Source: an uncultured Thermofilaceae archaeon (GTDB lineage: Archaea; Thermoproteota; Thermoprotei; Thermofilales; Thermofilaceae). From it: DNA of 64,000 nt. Below the pieces are notes generated by a model that ran no database searches, was not told the DNA's origin, and saw only the letters and a program-made list of their open reading frames with translations. Shown here piece after piece: positions 22,648-35,625 of the stretch. The first letter of the stretch is position 1. Each line of letters starts with the position of its first letter. A program made the position numbers and the translations under genes. The stretch spans positions 99,007 to 163,006 of the forward strand of contig CALHPJ010000002.1 in the NCBI GenBank assembly GCA_938036345.1, read 5' to 3'.

Positions 22648-24324
22648 ATGCGTAGAATCCCCTGGTTGGCAGCTGCTACTGTCATTACCGTAATGGCCTT
22701 GGCGCTTTTCGCATACAAAGCGTGGTTTTCGGGTAGATGTAACCAGGCTCTCAGGATGAGGCTTCTCTATGAGGGTTGCAGAAGCGGGGTCTCGCCAAAC
22801 CCCTTGCTGGTTAGAAACTGGTTCGAGAAAGGGGAGAGGGCATCTTTCGAGTTTGAAGTTGAGAACCTCCTTCAACGGGATTTGCGAGTCACGTTCTTGC
22901 TTAAGCCTCTGAGCACTGGCGATGCGGCGGTAGTCAAGGAGGAAGTGGTTAAGGCGGGTGAGAGGAAAAGGGTTGCTTTTGAAATCGACACATGCAATCT
23001 AGAAGGGGGATTGTACAAGATTTCGGCAAACGTGGAAGGAGTGGGGGAGATCGAGGCGAATACCGCCCCTTTCAACTCAACGAACCTGGATTCGTACCCT
23101 TGGCTGCTAGCCGTGCTCAGTGGACCGGCTAGGTGCTTAGGGGATCCGCTCGATGGGCTGCCGAAGTTAACCGTTGGCAGGGGACTAGGGGTCAATATCC
23201 ACTTCATAGCTCCGGGCAAGGTGGAAGAGCTGGACTTGGACATGATCGCCTACGCCGGCTTTAGCCTCGTTAGGATGGACCTCTTCTGGCACGAGGTTGA
23301 GCGCAGCGCCGGGTCCTACGATTTTTCGGGCTACGATGTGCTGACAAGCGAGCTTAAGGAGCGCGGCCTGCGCCCCCTCTACATCCTCGATTACGGAAAC
23401 CCACTCTACGAAAACGGCCTACCCCCGCGTACGGATAGCGGTGTGGCGGCTTTCGCTATGTATGCTAGGAAATGCGTTGAGACATTTGGCGACTACGCTA
23501 TTTACGAGATCTGGAACGAACCCAACATCCCGGGCTTCTGGAAGCCAATGCCAAACGCGAGCGATTACGCGCGCCTGGCGAAGGCGGCAATTCAGGGGAT
23601 CCGCGAGGTATGCAGACGGTGCGTCGTGCTGGCCCCAGCGACATCCGGCGTAGATGCAGACTTCATAGCGCGCGTTTCAATGCTGGGAGTTCTTGAGCAC
23701 GTCGACGCGGTTTCGGTTCATCCATACCGCAGCGCGCCGCCGGAGACCGCACTAAACGACCTGGAGAACCTGAGGAATTTAGTGGGCGGGAAAGCGATAG
23801 TCATCAGCGAGTGGGGGTATCCCACCGGGGGAGGCTACGGGAGTAGAGTCGACCTGATAAAGCAGGCGCAGTACATCGTTAGGGTGTACCTTGTTAGCCT
23901 GCTTACAAGGGCTCCGATCACCATAATTTACGACTGGAAGGACGATGGGCTATCGCTCGAGGATAGCGAGCACAATTTCGGCCTGGTAGCCCATCACGTG
24001 GTGAGGGGCCACGAATGGTTCCTAGTCAAGCCGGCTTACTTCGCCATCTACAACTTCAACCGTTTACTCTGCGGATTCTCCCCCGTCGGCACACTGAATA
24101 CTAGCGGCGCGTACTCCCTAGTATTCGAGAGGGATGGGGAGAGGCGGATCGTGCTGTGGAGCGAAGGCCCCGAGGTCGAAGTCGAACTAAACTTGGAGGA
24201 GCCGGAGGTCGAGGTTTTCCACCTATTCGGCGGTGTTGAGCGCTTACGCTCAGAGAGCGGAGTCTATGCGATCAAGGTGGATGGGTTCCCCAGAATAGTA
24301 GGCCTGCCGCCGCGTCGGGCTTAA
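22648..24324 (+). CDS. Membrane-anchored clan GH-A glycoside hydrolase
   Basis: 558 residues. One N-terminal membrane segment (about 5-24), a beta-rich domain with paired Cys (about 30-150), a TIM barrel (about 170-480) and a small beta domain at the end. Barrel motifs: FSLVRMDLFWHEVE, YEIWNEPNIPGFW with the acid/base Glu, VDAVSVHPYRS, and VISEWGYPTGGG with the nucleophile Glu. This is a retaining clan GH-A enzyme in the GH5/GH39-like range; substrate not decided. It would act outside the cell. TATA TTTTTTAAAT is centred 26 nt before the ATG. The DUF362 gene follows after 9 nt and is probably cotranscribed. Confidence 0.8.
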   Translation: MRRIPWLAAATVITVMALALFAYKAWFSGRCNQALRMRLLYEGCRSGVSPNPLLVRNWFEKGERASFEFEVENLLQRDLRVTFLLKPLSTGDAAVVKEEVVKAGERKRVAFEIDTCNLEGGLYKISANVEGVGEIEANTAPFNSTNLDSYPWLLAVLSGPARCLGDPLDGLPKLTVGRGLGVNIHFIAPGKVEELDLDMIAYAGFSLVRMDLFWHEVERSAGSYDFSGYDVLTSELKERGLRPLYILDYGNPLYENGLPPRTDSGVAAFAMYARKCVETFGDYAIYEIWNEPNIPGFWKPMPNASDYARLAKAAIQGIREVCRRCVVLAPATSGVDADFIARVSMLGVLEHVDAVSVHPYRSAPPETALNDLENLRNLVGGKAIVISEWGYPTGGGYGSRVDLIKQAQYIVRVYLVSLLTRAPITIIYDWKDDGLSLEDSEHNFGLVAHHVVRGHEWFLVKPAYFAIYNFNRLLCGFSPVGTLNTSGAYSLVFERDGERRIVLWSEGPEVEVELNLEEPEVEVFHLFGGVERLRSESGVYAIKVDGFPRIVGLPPRRA

Positions 24325-24333
24325 TAACCGCGG

Positions 24334-25272
24334 GTGGAGGTGCTTGCCGTGAGTCGAGTTTACGCGACCAGATGCTTTCACCCGGGGGCTGGCATCCCCG
24401 AGCTTCTAAACCTGATGGAGCTAGGGGGCATGAGTGGGGAGGTTGTAGTAAAAGTGAACTTCGTTTCAGCTTACGAGCCGCTGTGCGCCACGCCTGTAGA
24501 GGCGGTCGAGGAGCTGGTTAAATTCCTCTCGAACCGGTGTAGGGTTATCGTTGCCGAAGCGCCGACCATCGGCAGCTTCAAGGATGCCGTGCGAAGGTAC
24601 GGCTACGAAAGACTCCTGGAGTACGGTGTCGAGCTTTTCGACCTGAGCGGAGATGACTACGAGGATTTCTACGTGTGGGGGAGAAGCCTGAAGCGCGACG
24701 TAAGGGTCAGGGTTTCGAGGACCATACTACGGAGCAACTGGCTGGTGTCGGTGGTTCGCCCGAAAACCCACGACGCCGTGATCGTCACCTTAACCGTCAA
24801 GAACGTGACAGTTGGCGCGCTGGAACCGGGCAGCCGTCACAGAATCCATCAGGGGTACAGAGCCATGAATGTGAACTTAGCTTACTTAGCAACCCAGATG
24901 ATGCCTAAGCTATCCCTCGTCGATGGCTACATCGGTATGCAGGGGGCCGGCCCCACGCATGGCGGTCCCATCGTCCTGGGCGTTTCCCTCGGAGGCCGCA
25001 ACGCGGTGTCCGTGGACGCTGTAGCGGCAGCCATGATGGGTTTCAACCCGCTCAACGTTGGGTACCTTTACTACCTCTCGAAATGGGGTTACGGGGTGGC
25101 GGATCCTAACGGAGTCGAAGTAGTGGGCCTGCGCGATTGGCGGCTTTACGCGAAAAGCTTTCAACCCCACCCCAGCTTCCGCCGCCAGCTTGAATGGAGG
25201 CTTAACTCGGATGAGCTCGCTAAGATCGAGAGGGAACTAGCAGATGAGGGCGTCATACGCGAAGCTTCGTAA
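24334..25272 (+). CDS. DUF362 protein
   Basis: 312 residues, third DUF362 in the window. VVVKVNFVSAYEPLCATPVEAVEELV, VVRPKTHDAVIVTLTVKNVTVGAL and SVDAVAAAMMGFNPLNVGYLYYL are the conserved blocks. There is no membrane segment and no cluster motif. GTG start, 9 nt after the membrane-anchored glycosidase. Function unknown. Confidence 0.8.
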   Translation: MEVLAVSRVYATRCFHPGAGIPELLNLMELGGMSGEVVVKVNFVSAYEPLCATPVEAVEELVKFLSNRCRVIVAEAPTIGSFKDAVRRYGYERLLEYGVELFDLSGDDYEDFYVWGRSLKRDVRVRVSRTILRSNWLVSVVRPKTHDAVIVTLTVKNVTVGALEPGSRHRIHQGYRAMNVNLAYLATQMMPKLSLVDGYIGMQGAGPTHGGPIVLGVSLGGRNAVSVDAVAAAMMGFNPLNVGYLYYLSKWGYGVADPNGVEVVGLRDWRLYAKSFQPHPSFRRQLEWRLNSDELAKIERELADEGVIREAS

Positions 25273-25306
25273 CTCGTTTTAAAGGGCGTTTATCCATCTC
25301 TACCTT

Positions 25307-29667
<4,361 letters not shown>

Positions 29668-29740
29668 CTACGTAAAATGGTTAACTGCCCGTAATTAACG
29701 TCCGGAAACAGTTTAAGAGCCAGCTCTACTAGCCATGTCG

Positions 29741-30775
29741 ATGCAGCTAAGGCTGCTCACATGCGGAGACGTGGTAGAGGTGGTGAACCGGGTTGGCCTA
29801 TTCAAATTCATGGATGAAATGATATCGAGGGTTGAAGAAGCATTTAGGCGCTGGCACAGCTTCAGGATGGTGCCGCGGGTTAGCTTCCACTACCCGCAGG
29901 GCGTAATGGAGGCAATGCCCGTTAGCGACGACAGGTACTACGCTGTAAAGGTGGTCAACGGGCATCCTAAAAACCCAGGTAGAAACCTCTTAACCGTGGT
30001 GGCCGTGGGGCTTTTAGCCGAAGTTGAAACGGGGTACCCTCTGATGCTCTGTGACGCCACCCTCTTAACAGCTTTCAGGACTGCCGCGGCCAGCGCGGTT
30101 GCCACCAAGTACTTAGCGAGACCGAACAGCAAAGTCCTCGGGGTAGTGGGCACCGGCTCGCAGGCTGAGTTCCAGTGCGTTGCCATCAGCAGGGTTTTAC
30201 CCATTAGCGAAGTCGTATTCTACGACGTGGATCAGCTGGCCATGGATAAATTCGAGAGCAATGTTCAGCGTATTGGTTTAGGAACCTGCTGGGCCCCGAG
30301 CGCGGAGGCCGTTGCCTCGGCGGCTGACGTGCTCGTTACAGCTACGGCCGCGAGGGGGAAGCAGAAGGTGATCAGCCGAGAGCACGTGAAACCCGGCATG
30401 CACATAAACGCGATTGGCGGTGACGCACCCGGGAAGACGGAGCTAGATCCGCAAATCCTGGTGGATGCGAAAATCGTCGTAGAGTACTTGGAGCAGGCCG
30501 CGGTCGAGGGGGAGGTTCAAAACGTTGGCCCCGAGAAGGTTTACGCCGAGCTATGGGAGATAGTAACTGGTGCGAAGAAAGGTAGGGTAAGCGAGCAGGA
30601 GATCACAGTCTTCGACTCAGTGGGGATAGCGTTGGAGGACTGGGCAGCGTTAACCTATATTTACGAGAAAGCGCAGGAGTTCGACTTGGGCACCAGCATT
30701 GGGCTTCTTCCCAGGCTATCGAATCCTAAGAACCTATTCTCGCTTCTGAGCTCTTCGACTAACGTCGGAAGATAA
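29741..30775 (+). CDS. Ornithine cyclodeaminase/mu-crystallin family dehydrogenase
   Basis: About 344 residues. The NAD-binding block GVVGTGSQAEFQC, the preceding LCDATLLTAFRTAAASAVATKYLARP and HINAIGGDAPGKTELDP are diagnostic for the family, which includes ornithine cyclodeaminase and archaeal alanine dehydrogenase. In archaea the alanine dehydrogenase activity (pyruvate + NH3 + NADH) is established for one member; ornithine to proline is the alternative. TATA AGTTTAAG at 29710-29717 favours ATG 29741 over ATG 29735. Confidence 0.85.
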   Translation: MQLRLLTCGDVVEVVNRVGLFKFMDEMISRVEEAFRRWHSFRMVPRVSFHYPQGVMEAMPVSDDRYYAVKVVNGHPKNPGRNLLTVVAVGLLAEVETGYPLMLCDATLLTAFRTAAASAVATKYLARPNSKVLGVVGTGSQAEFQCVAISRVLPISEVVFYDVDQLAMDKFESNVQRIGLGTCWAPSAEAVASAADVLVTATAARGKQKVISREHVKPGMHINAIGGDAPGKTELDPQILVDAKIVVEYLEQAAVEGEVQNVGPEKVYAELWEIVTGAKKGRVSEQEITVFDSVGIALEDWAALTYIYEKAQEFDLGTSIGLLPRLSNPKNLFSLLSSSTNVGR

Positions 30776-30794
30776 AGCATTTTTAGGCCTCCAA

Positions 30795-31481
30795 ATGGCG
30801 GTGTGCGTGGACGATGTTTCAGTAAACGAACTTGCTATTGCGGGGATACTTTTCGTGTGGGTAGTGTTCGTGGTAACTTTACTTACCAAGAAGCTGTACG
30901 ACTTGATGAAAGCGCGAGGCTTACCACATAACATTGCCATATACTACAACAGGAAGGTTATCCACGCCTTAACTGGTGGGGTAGTAGCGATAGTTGTACC
31001 CTTCGCGTTCTCCTCTCCGTGGCTCCCCTTCGGCTTCGCGATGCTGTTGGCCATCTTCACATACCTCCCGCATAGGACTGGTAGGCTGTTCCACTGGTTC
31101 CAGGACCCCGAGAACATATACGAAGTTCACTTCTGCATCATGTGGGGTTTCAGCGTGCTGGCTAGCTGGCTACTTTTCGGGGATATGAAGTTCGCCATTG
31201 TCCCTACCGCCTTCATGTCCTTCGGAGACGGTATAACGGGGGTGGTTAGGAACCTCCTCTACCGAAGGCGCACCAAGGCATGGGCCGGAAACTTGGCTAT
31301 GGCTTTGGTGTGCGTCCCAACGGGTTACGCGATCGCTGGGGTTTGGGGAGGCCTAGCCGGCGTAGTATCGAGCGTGATCGAGCACTTCGAGTTTAAGCCC
31401 CTCGATGATAACATAACGGTTCCGCTTTCCGCCCTTTTAGTGCTCCTCGCAGGGAGAGCGCTCAGCCTTCCTGCCTTTTAG
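30795..31481 (+). CDS. Dolichol kinase-like membrane protein (SEC59/COG0170 family)
   Basis: 228 residues, about six hydrophobic segments. RKVIHALTGGVVA, FMSFGDGITGVVRN, KAWAGNLAM and the C-terminal LDDNITVPLSALL are the CTP-dependent polyprenol kinase signatures. It likely phosphorylates dolichol or a related isoprenoid alcohol with CTP, for N-glycosylation or lipid synthesis. A TATA-like GCATTTTTAGG at 30778-30787 would suit a GTG at 30807 as leaderless start; ATG 30795 is kept because it is the first codon. Its end overlaps the convergent acetate-CoA ligase gene by 20 nt. Confidence 0.82.
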   Translation: MAVCVDDVSVNELAIAGILFVWVVFVVTLLTKKLYDLMKARGLPHNIAIYYNRKVIHALTGGVVAIVVPFAFSSPWLPFGFAMLLAIFTYLPHRTGRLFHWFQDPENIYEVHFCIMWGFSVLASWLLFGDMKFAIVPTAFMSFGDGITGVVRNLLYRRRTKAWAGNLAMALVCVPTGYAIAGVWGGLAGVVSSVIEHFEFKPLDDNITVPLSALLVLLAGRALSLPAF

Positions 31482-33576
31482 AGCCAAGGTAAACTTTAAC
31501 GTCAACAGCGACCGCCCCTTTCTCGTAAACGAAGAGGGGGTTTACATCTATTTCTGAGACCTCCTCGAAGGACTCTATCAGGGTGGCGGCCCCCAGTACT
31601 GCCCTTTTAACCGCTTCGATATCTAGGGGTTTCCCCCGGTAACCCTTCAATACAGAACCAACTTTCGTCTCCGCGATCACCTCCTCCAGGTCCTCCTCCG
31701 TTAAAGGCGCCACTCTAATGGAAACATCTTTGACCAACTCTACCATGAGGCCTCCCCACCCGAAGGCAACCGTAGGCCCGAAAACGGGGTCGCGGCGGCA
31801 ACCCACGAACACCTCCAACCCTCTCGGCATCATTTTCCTAACGGAAACTCCGTTAAACCTGATATTTGGGAAGGCAGCTTTTACATTATTGAGAACTTTT
31901 GTGTACGCCTCCTCCACCTCTTTATCCGAGCCTAAGTTTAGAGCGATTCCGCCCACCTCGGTTTTATGAGCTATGTCGGGTGTTTCCACTGCCAGTGCCA
32001 CGGGGTATCCGAGTTCGCGTGCAGCGGCAACCGCTTCCTCCTTACACGTTGCCAACTGCGCTTTAACGGTAGCGATCCCGTAGGCTTCCGCTACCTTGAA
32101 CGCCTCCATAGGGGCGAGCATCGCGCATCCCTTGGCTAACGCCTCCCTAATCACGGCTTCTGCAGCTTTCCTGTCGCCGACAGCCTGTAGCCGCTTTCCC
32201 CGCTTTCTCCTGCCTCTGTAGTACGCGTACACCGCGGCAAGCGAACTGGCCGCCTCCTCTGGCGACTCGTAGCTTGGTATACCGGCTGAAATGAGTCTCC
32301 TTAGAACAGTTCGGCTCTCCTCTCCTCCGGTCACCGAGACCACCAGCGGCTTCCTTAGGCCAGCCTCGGATACGGCCCTTAGGACAGCCTCCCCGATCTC
32401 GTCAGGCGTGGGAATCGCACCTTGACCTGCCCACAAGAGCACTGCATCGACGTGGTCGCATCTCAGCAGCGTCGTCAGAGCTCCCTCAAGGTCGCTGGCC
32501 GTCATCATGCCTGTGAGGTCAACCGGGTTTCGGACGCTACCGAACGGGGGCATGAATTTCCTAAGCTCCTCGGCGAGGTCGGGCGTAATACTGGCCAACT
32601 TGACCCCCCATTCACTTAGGGCATCCGAGGCAAGCACCCCCGCCCCACCCCCGTGAGTCAAGATGACCACATTGCCTCCTTTCGGTTCAGGGGATAGGGC
32701 AAGCGCCAGGGCCCAATTGAAAAGCTCCCTTAGGCTCGACGGCCTTAGTACACGAGCCTGCTTCAAAGCCGCCTCGTATGCTTCGTTGGAACCGGCGAGC
32801 GAGCCTGTATGCGATTTTATGGCTTCGGCTGCTTCGGGGCTTCTGCCGGCTTTAAGAACGAGTACCGGCTTCTCCGGCGTCGTTTTAGCCAGCTCGTCCA
32901 GGAACCTCCTCCCCTCCCCCGTACCGAGGCCTTCAATGTACATGGCAATCACTCTCGTATTGGAGTCCTCTCTGAAGAAGCTCAGGAAGTCGCTTTCACC
33001 GATGTCTGCCCGATTACCTATGCTCACAAGGCTGGAGAAGCCTATGCCCCTTTCACGCGTCCACCATATGAGTGAGGTGATCAACGCGCCGCTTTGGGAG
33101 AGGAAAGCGATCGATCCCGGGAGGGGCGCCGCGTCAATAAAGCTGTAGTTTACCTTAGCTGAGGTATCCCAGACTCCTACGATGTTCGGGCCCAACAGCC
33201 TGAAACCGTATTTCCGCGCTATCTCCACCAGCTTTACCTCCAGGTCGACTTCCCCCACTTCCTTAAAGCCGGAGGAGATCACCGCTACCCCTCTCACACC
33301 CTTTCTCCCGCACTCCTCGAGCACGGCGGGGACGGACTTCGCCGGCACAGCTACAACTGCGAGGTCGACGTACCCGGGTATGTCGAGCACGCTGGCGTAG
33401 CATTTCAGATTTAAGATCTCGGTTGCGTTTGGGTTGACCGGGAAAACCCTATCTGTGGGGAAGCCTGATAGAATGATGTTGCGCAGTATTCTGTACCCGA
33501 TTTTCGTAGGGTCACGCGAGGCCCCTACCACGGCTATTGTCCTCGGGCGCAGGAAGGCTTCTGCGCCGGCTGTCAC
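31462..33576 (-). CDS. ADP-forming acetate-CoA ligase, fused alpha-beta
   Basis: 704 residues. The alpha part (1-about 460) has the CoA-binding start TIAVVGASRDPTKIG and the phospho-His site in KSHTGSLAGS; the beta part (about 475-704) is the ATP-grasp domain (MEAFKVAEAYGI, VALAVETPDIAHKTEVGG, GPTVAFGWGG, EIDVNPLFVY). It converts acyl-CoA, ADP and phosphate to the acid and ATP, the archaeal way to make ATP from POR products. The POR operon starts 59 bp away in the opposite direction from an overlapping promoter region, which fits a joint pyruvate to acetyl-CoA to acetate route. GTG start with minus-strand TATA at 33600-33610. Confidence 0.92.
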   Translation of the reverse strand: MTAGAEAFLRPRTIAVVGASRDPTKIGYRILRNIILSGFPTDRVFPVNPNATEILNLKCYASVLDIPGYVDLAVVAVPAKSVPAVLEECGRKGVRGVAVISSGFKEVGEVDLEVKLVEIARKYGFRLLGPNIVGVWDTSAKVNYSFIDAAPLPGSIAFLSQSGALITSLIWWTRERGIGFSSLVSIGNRADIGESDFLSFFREDSNTRVIAMYIEGLGTGEGRRFLDELAKTTPEKPVLVLKAGRSPEAAEAIKSHTGSLAGSNEAYEAALKQARVLRPSSLRELFNWALALALSPEPKGGNVVILTHGGGAGVLASDALSEWGVKLASITPDLAEELRKFMPPFGSVRNPVDLTGMMTASDLEGALTTLLRCDHVDAVLLWAGQGAIPTPDEIGEAVLRAVSEAGLRKPLVVSVTGGEESRTVLRRLISAGIPSYESPEEAASSLAAVYAYYRGRRKRGKRLQAVGDRKAAEAVIREALAKGCAMLAPMEAFKVAEAYGIATVKAQLATCKEEAVAAARELGYPVALAVETPDIAHKTEVGGIALNLGSDKEVEEAYTKVLNNVKAAFPNIRFNGVSVRKMMPRGLEVFVGCRRDPVFGPTVAFGWGGLMVELVKDVSIRVAPLTEEDLEEVIAETKVGSVLKGYRGKPLDIEAVKRAVLGAATLIESFEEVSEIDVNPLFVYEKGAVAVDVKVYLGSKRQEG

Positions 33577-33599
33577 ATTTAAGCTCTATTGGAAAAGTA

Positions 33600-33621
33600 C
33601 TTATTAAAGTTTTTTTAATTG
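33600..33621. promoter_or_regulatory. Shared divergent promoter of acetate-CoA ligase and POR operon
   Basis: CTTATTAAAG reads as a TATA box on both strands; on the minus strand it is 28 nt from the ligase GTG 33576, on the plus strand about 30 nt from the porG GTG 33636. The following T run (TTTTTTTAATT) may add a second box. Only 59 bp separate the two start codons. Confidence 0.5.
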
Positions 33622-33635
33622 CCTATGGTGGGACG

Positions 33636-34175
33636 GTGCTTTACGAGATCTGTTTCAATGCCCGGGGTGGTCAAGGAGCGGTAATAGCGGCCAGGTTGCT
33701 GGTGCACGCGGCGTGCCTCTCCGGGCTATGGGGGCAAGCGTTCCCCTTATTTGGAGGGGAAAGGAGGGGTGCGCCGGTCTTCTCATACGCCAGGATATCG
33801 GACAAGCCTGTTAGGCTTAGAAGCCAGATACGCGAGCCCGACGCGCTCTTGGTGTTCGACCGCTCCCTAGCGAAGAGCGGCGTTAAGGTCAAAGAGGAAG
33901 GGCTAGTGCTGGTAAACTCCCCCTCCAGACCGCAGGTTGCTCACGCTAAAGTGTACTGGCTTGATGCAACCTCGATCGCGAAAAAGTACGGTCTGGTCTT
34001 TGCCGGCTGGCCAGCCGTGAACAGCGCCATGCTAGGGGCCTTCGCAAGGGTAACCGGGATAGTAGCGATCAACAGCCTGCTTGAAGCTATTAAGTCCGTG
34101 TGGGCGGGTACGCTGGGCGATCTGAACGCCAGGGCTGCGGAGGAGGCTTATAGGGAGGTGGTAGGCGGTGCCTGA
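33636..34175 (+). CDS. porG: Pyruvate:ferredoxin oxidoreductase, gamma subunit
   Basis: 179 residues from GTG 33636. The start YEICFNARGGQGAVIAARLL and GGERRGAPVFSYARISDKPV are the conserved gamma-subunit blocks. It is part of the cytoplasmic enzyme that oxidises pyruvate with CoA to acetyl-CoA and CO2 and reduces ferredoxin. First of four genes in the order gamma-delta-alpha-beta, usual for archaea; the next gene overlaps by 8 nt. An open frame extends 33 codons upstream through the promoter and is not coding. Confidence 0.92.
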   Translation: MLYEICFNARGGQGAVIAARLLVHAACLSGLWGQAFPLFGGERRGAPVFSYARISDKPVRLRSQIREPDALLVFDRSLAKSGVKVKEEGLVLVNSPSRPQVAHAKVYWLDATSIAKKYGLVFAGWPAVNSAMLGAFARVTGIVAINSLLEAIKSVWAGTLGDLNARAAEEAYREVVGGA

Positions 34176-34431
34176 GGTTCCGGTTACAGCTATTGCACGT
34201 CCTGCTAAGGGCTCGGCCGGCAGAACCGGCTTGTGGAGAACGGAGAGGCCACTCATAGACAGTTCGAAATGCGTGAAGTGCCTGCTGTGCTGGCTTTACT
34301 GCCCGGAAGGAGCCATCACTAGGGGTGAAGACGACAGCGTGGAGGTAGATTACGAGTATTGCAAGGGGTGCGGGATTTGCGCCAACGAGTGCCCGGTAAA
34401 AGCTATCGAAATGGTGCCCGAGGCGATTTAA
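34168..34431 (+). CDS. porD: Pyruvate:ferredoxin oxidoreductase, delta (ferredoxin-like) subunit
   Basis: 87 residues with two [4Fe-4S] motifs, CVKCLLCWLYCP and CKGCGICANECP. It carries electrons from the alpha/beta core to external ferredoxin. GTG start inside the end of porG; the stop directly abuts the porA ATG. Confidence 0.92.
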   Translation: MPEVPVTAIARPAKGSAGRTGLWRTERPLIDSSKCVKCLLCWLYCPEGAITRGEDDSVEVDYEYCKGCGICANECPVKAIEMVPEAI

Positions 34432-35625
34432 ATGCAGAAAACAGTGATTTCGGGCAATGAGGCCGTAGCTTTAGGAGTCAAGCTGGCTAAGGTGCAGGTA
34501 GTCGCCGCTTATCCGATAACCCCCCAGACGATTATAGTGGAGAAGATAGCCGAGTACGTGGAAAGCGGAGAGCTGAAAGCCAGGTTCATTAACGTTGAGT
34601 CCGAGCACAGCGCGATGGCAGCCTGCATCGGCGCGGCTGCCGGAGGCGCAAGGGTTTTCACAGCCACCTCTTCTCAGGGGCTGCTTTACATGAGTGAAAT
34701 GGTTTTCTGGGCCGGCGGCGCTCGGTTACCAGTGGTCATGGCTGTCGTTAACAGGGCAATCGCACCCCCCTGGAGTATTTGGTGCGACCACAACGACGCG
34801 CTATCCCAAAGGGACTCGGGTTGGGTGCAACTCTGGGTGGAAAACGTCCAAGAAGCTCTGGACACCGTGATCCAAGCTTACAGGATCGCGGAGGACGAGC
34901 GTGTTATGCTGCCTGTCATGATATGCCTTGATGGCTTCCTAGTTTCCCACTCGTATGAACCTATAGAGGTGCCGAGCCAGCAGCTGGTCGATTCCTTCCT
35001 ACCGGAGAAAACACCGGCACCGTACTGGATTGATGTAACGAACCCTAGGTCGTACGGGACAATCGCGAGCCCCGAGACCTACATGGAGTTCAGGTACGAG
35101 TTACAGGAGGCGATGGAGGGGGCAAAGAGGGTGGTAAAGGAGGTGGACGAAGATTGGGGAAGGCTAACGGGTAGGAGTTACGGTGGTTTGATTGACCTCT
35201 ACCTTTGCGACGACGCCGAGGTTGTAGCTGTACTAATCGGATCCTGGGCGGGCGATGCCAAGGAGGCAGCTGATATTATGAGGAGCCGCGGGGTTAAAGC
35301 GGGCGTACTAAGGTTGAGGTCCACAAGGCCATTTCCAGCGGAGGATTTAGTGGAAGCGTTGAAGGATGTAGACGCTGTAGCGGTCGTGGATCGCAGCCTT
35401 TCACCAGGGCTTCCGAGCATCCTGCTATCTGAGGTGAAAGCCGCTCTGTACGAGCACGGAGCGAAGCCGTACGTGAAAGGCTTCATAGCCGGGCTTGGGG
35501 GGAGGGATGTCACGCCGCAGGATTTCGTAAACGTCTTTGAAAGAACCCTCAAGGGGTTTAAGAAGGGGGAAACGGGTAAAGTGGAATGGGTTGGGTTGAG
35601 GGGTGTTGGTAGTGGTCACCGTTAA
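34432..35625 (+). CDS. porA: Pyruvate:ferredoxin oxidoreductase, alpha subunit
   Basis: 397 residues. AYPITPQTIIVEKIAEYV, FINVESEHSAMAA, FTATSSQGLLYMSEM and RAIAPPWSIWCDHNDALSQRDSGW match PorA; the last block separates pyruvate enzymes from 2-oxoglutarate and indolepyruvate relatives, although other 2-oxoacids remain possible. Translationally coupled with porD and porB. Confidence 0.92.
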   Translation: MQKTVISGNEAVALGVKLAKVQVVAAYPITPQTIIVEKIAEYVESGELKARFINVESEHSAMAACIGAAAGGARVFTATSSQGLLYMSEMVFWAGGARLPVVMAVVNRAIAPPWSIWCDHNDALSQRDSGWVQLWVENVQEALDTVIQAYRIAEDERVMLPVMICLDGFLVSHSYEPIEVPSQQLVDSFLPEKTPAPYWIDVTNPRSYGTIASPETYMEFRYELQEAMEGAKRVVKEVDEDWGRLTGRSYGGLIDLYLCDDAEVVAVLIGSWAGDAKEAADIMRSRGVKAGVLRLRSTRPFPAEDLVEALKDVDAVAVVDRSLSPGLPSILLSEVKAALYEHGAKPYVKGFIAGLGGRDVTPQDFVNVFERTLKGFKKGETGKVEWVGLRGVGSGHR

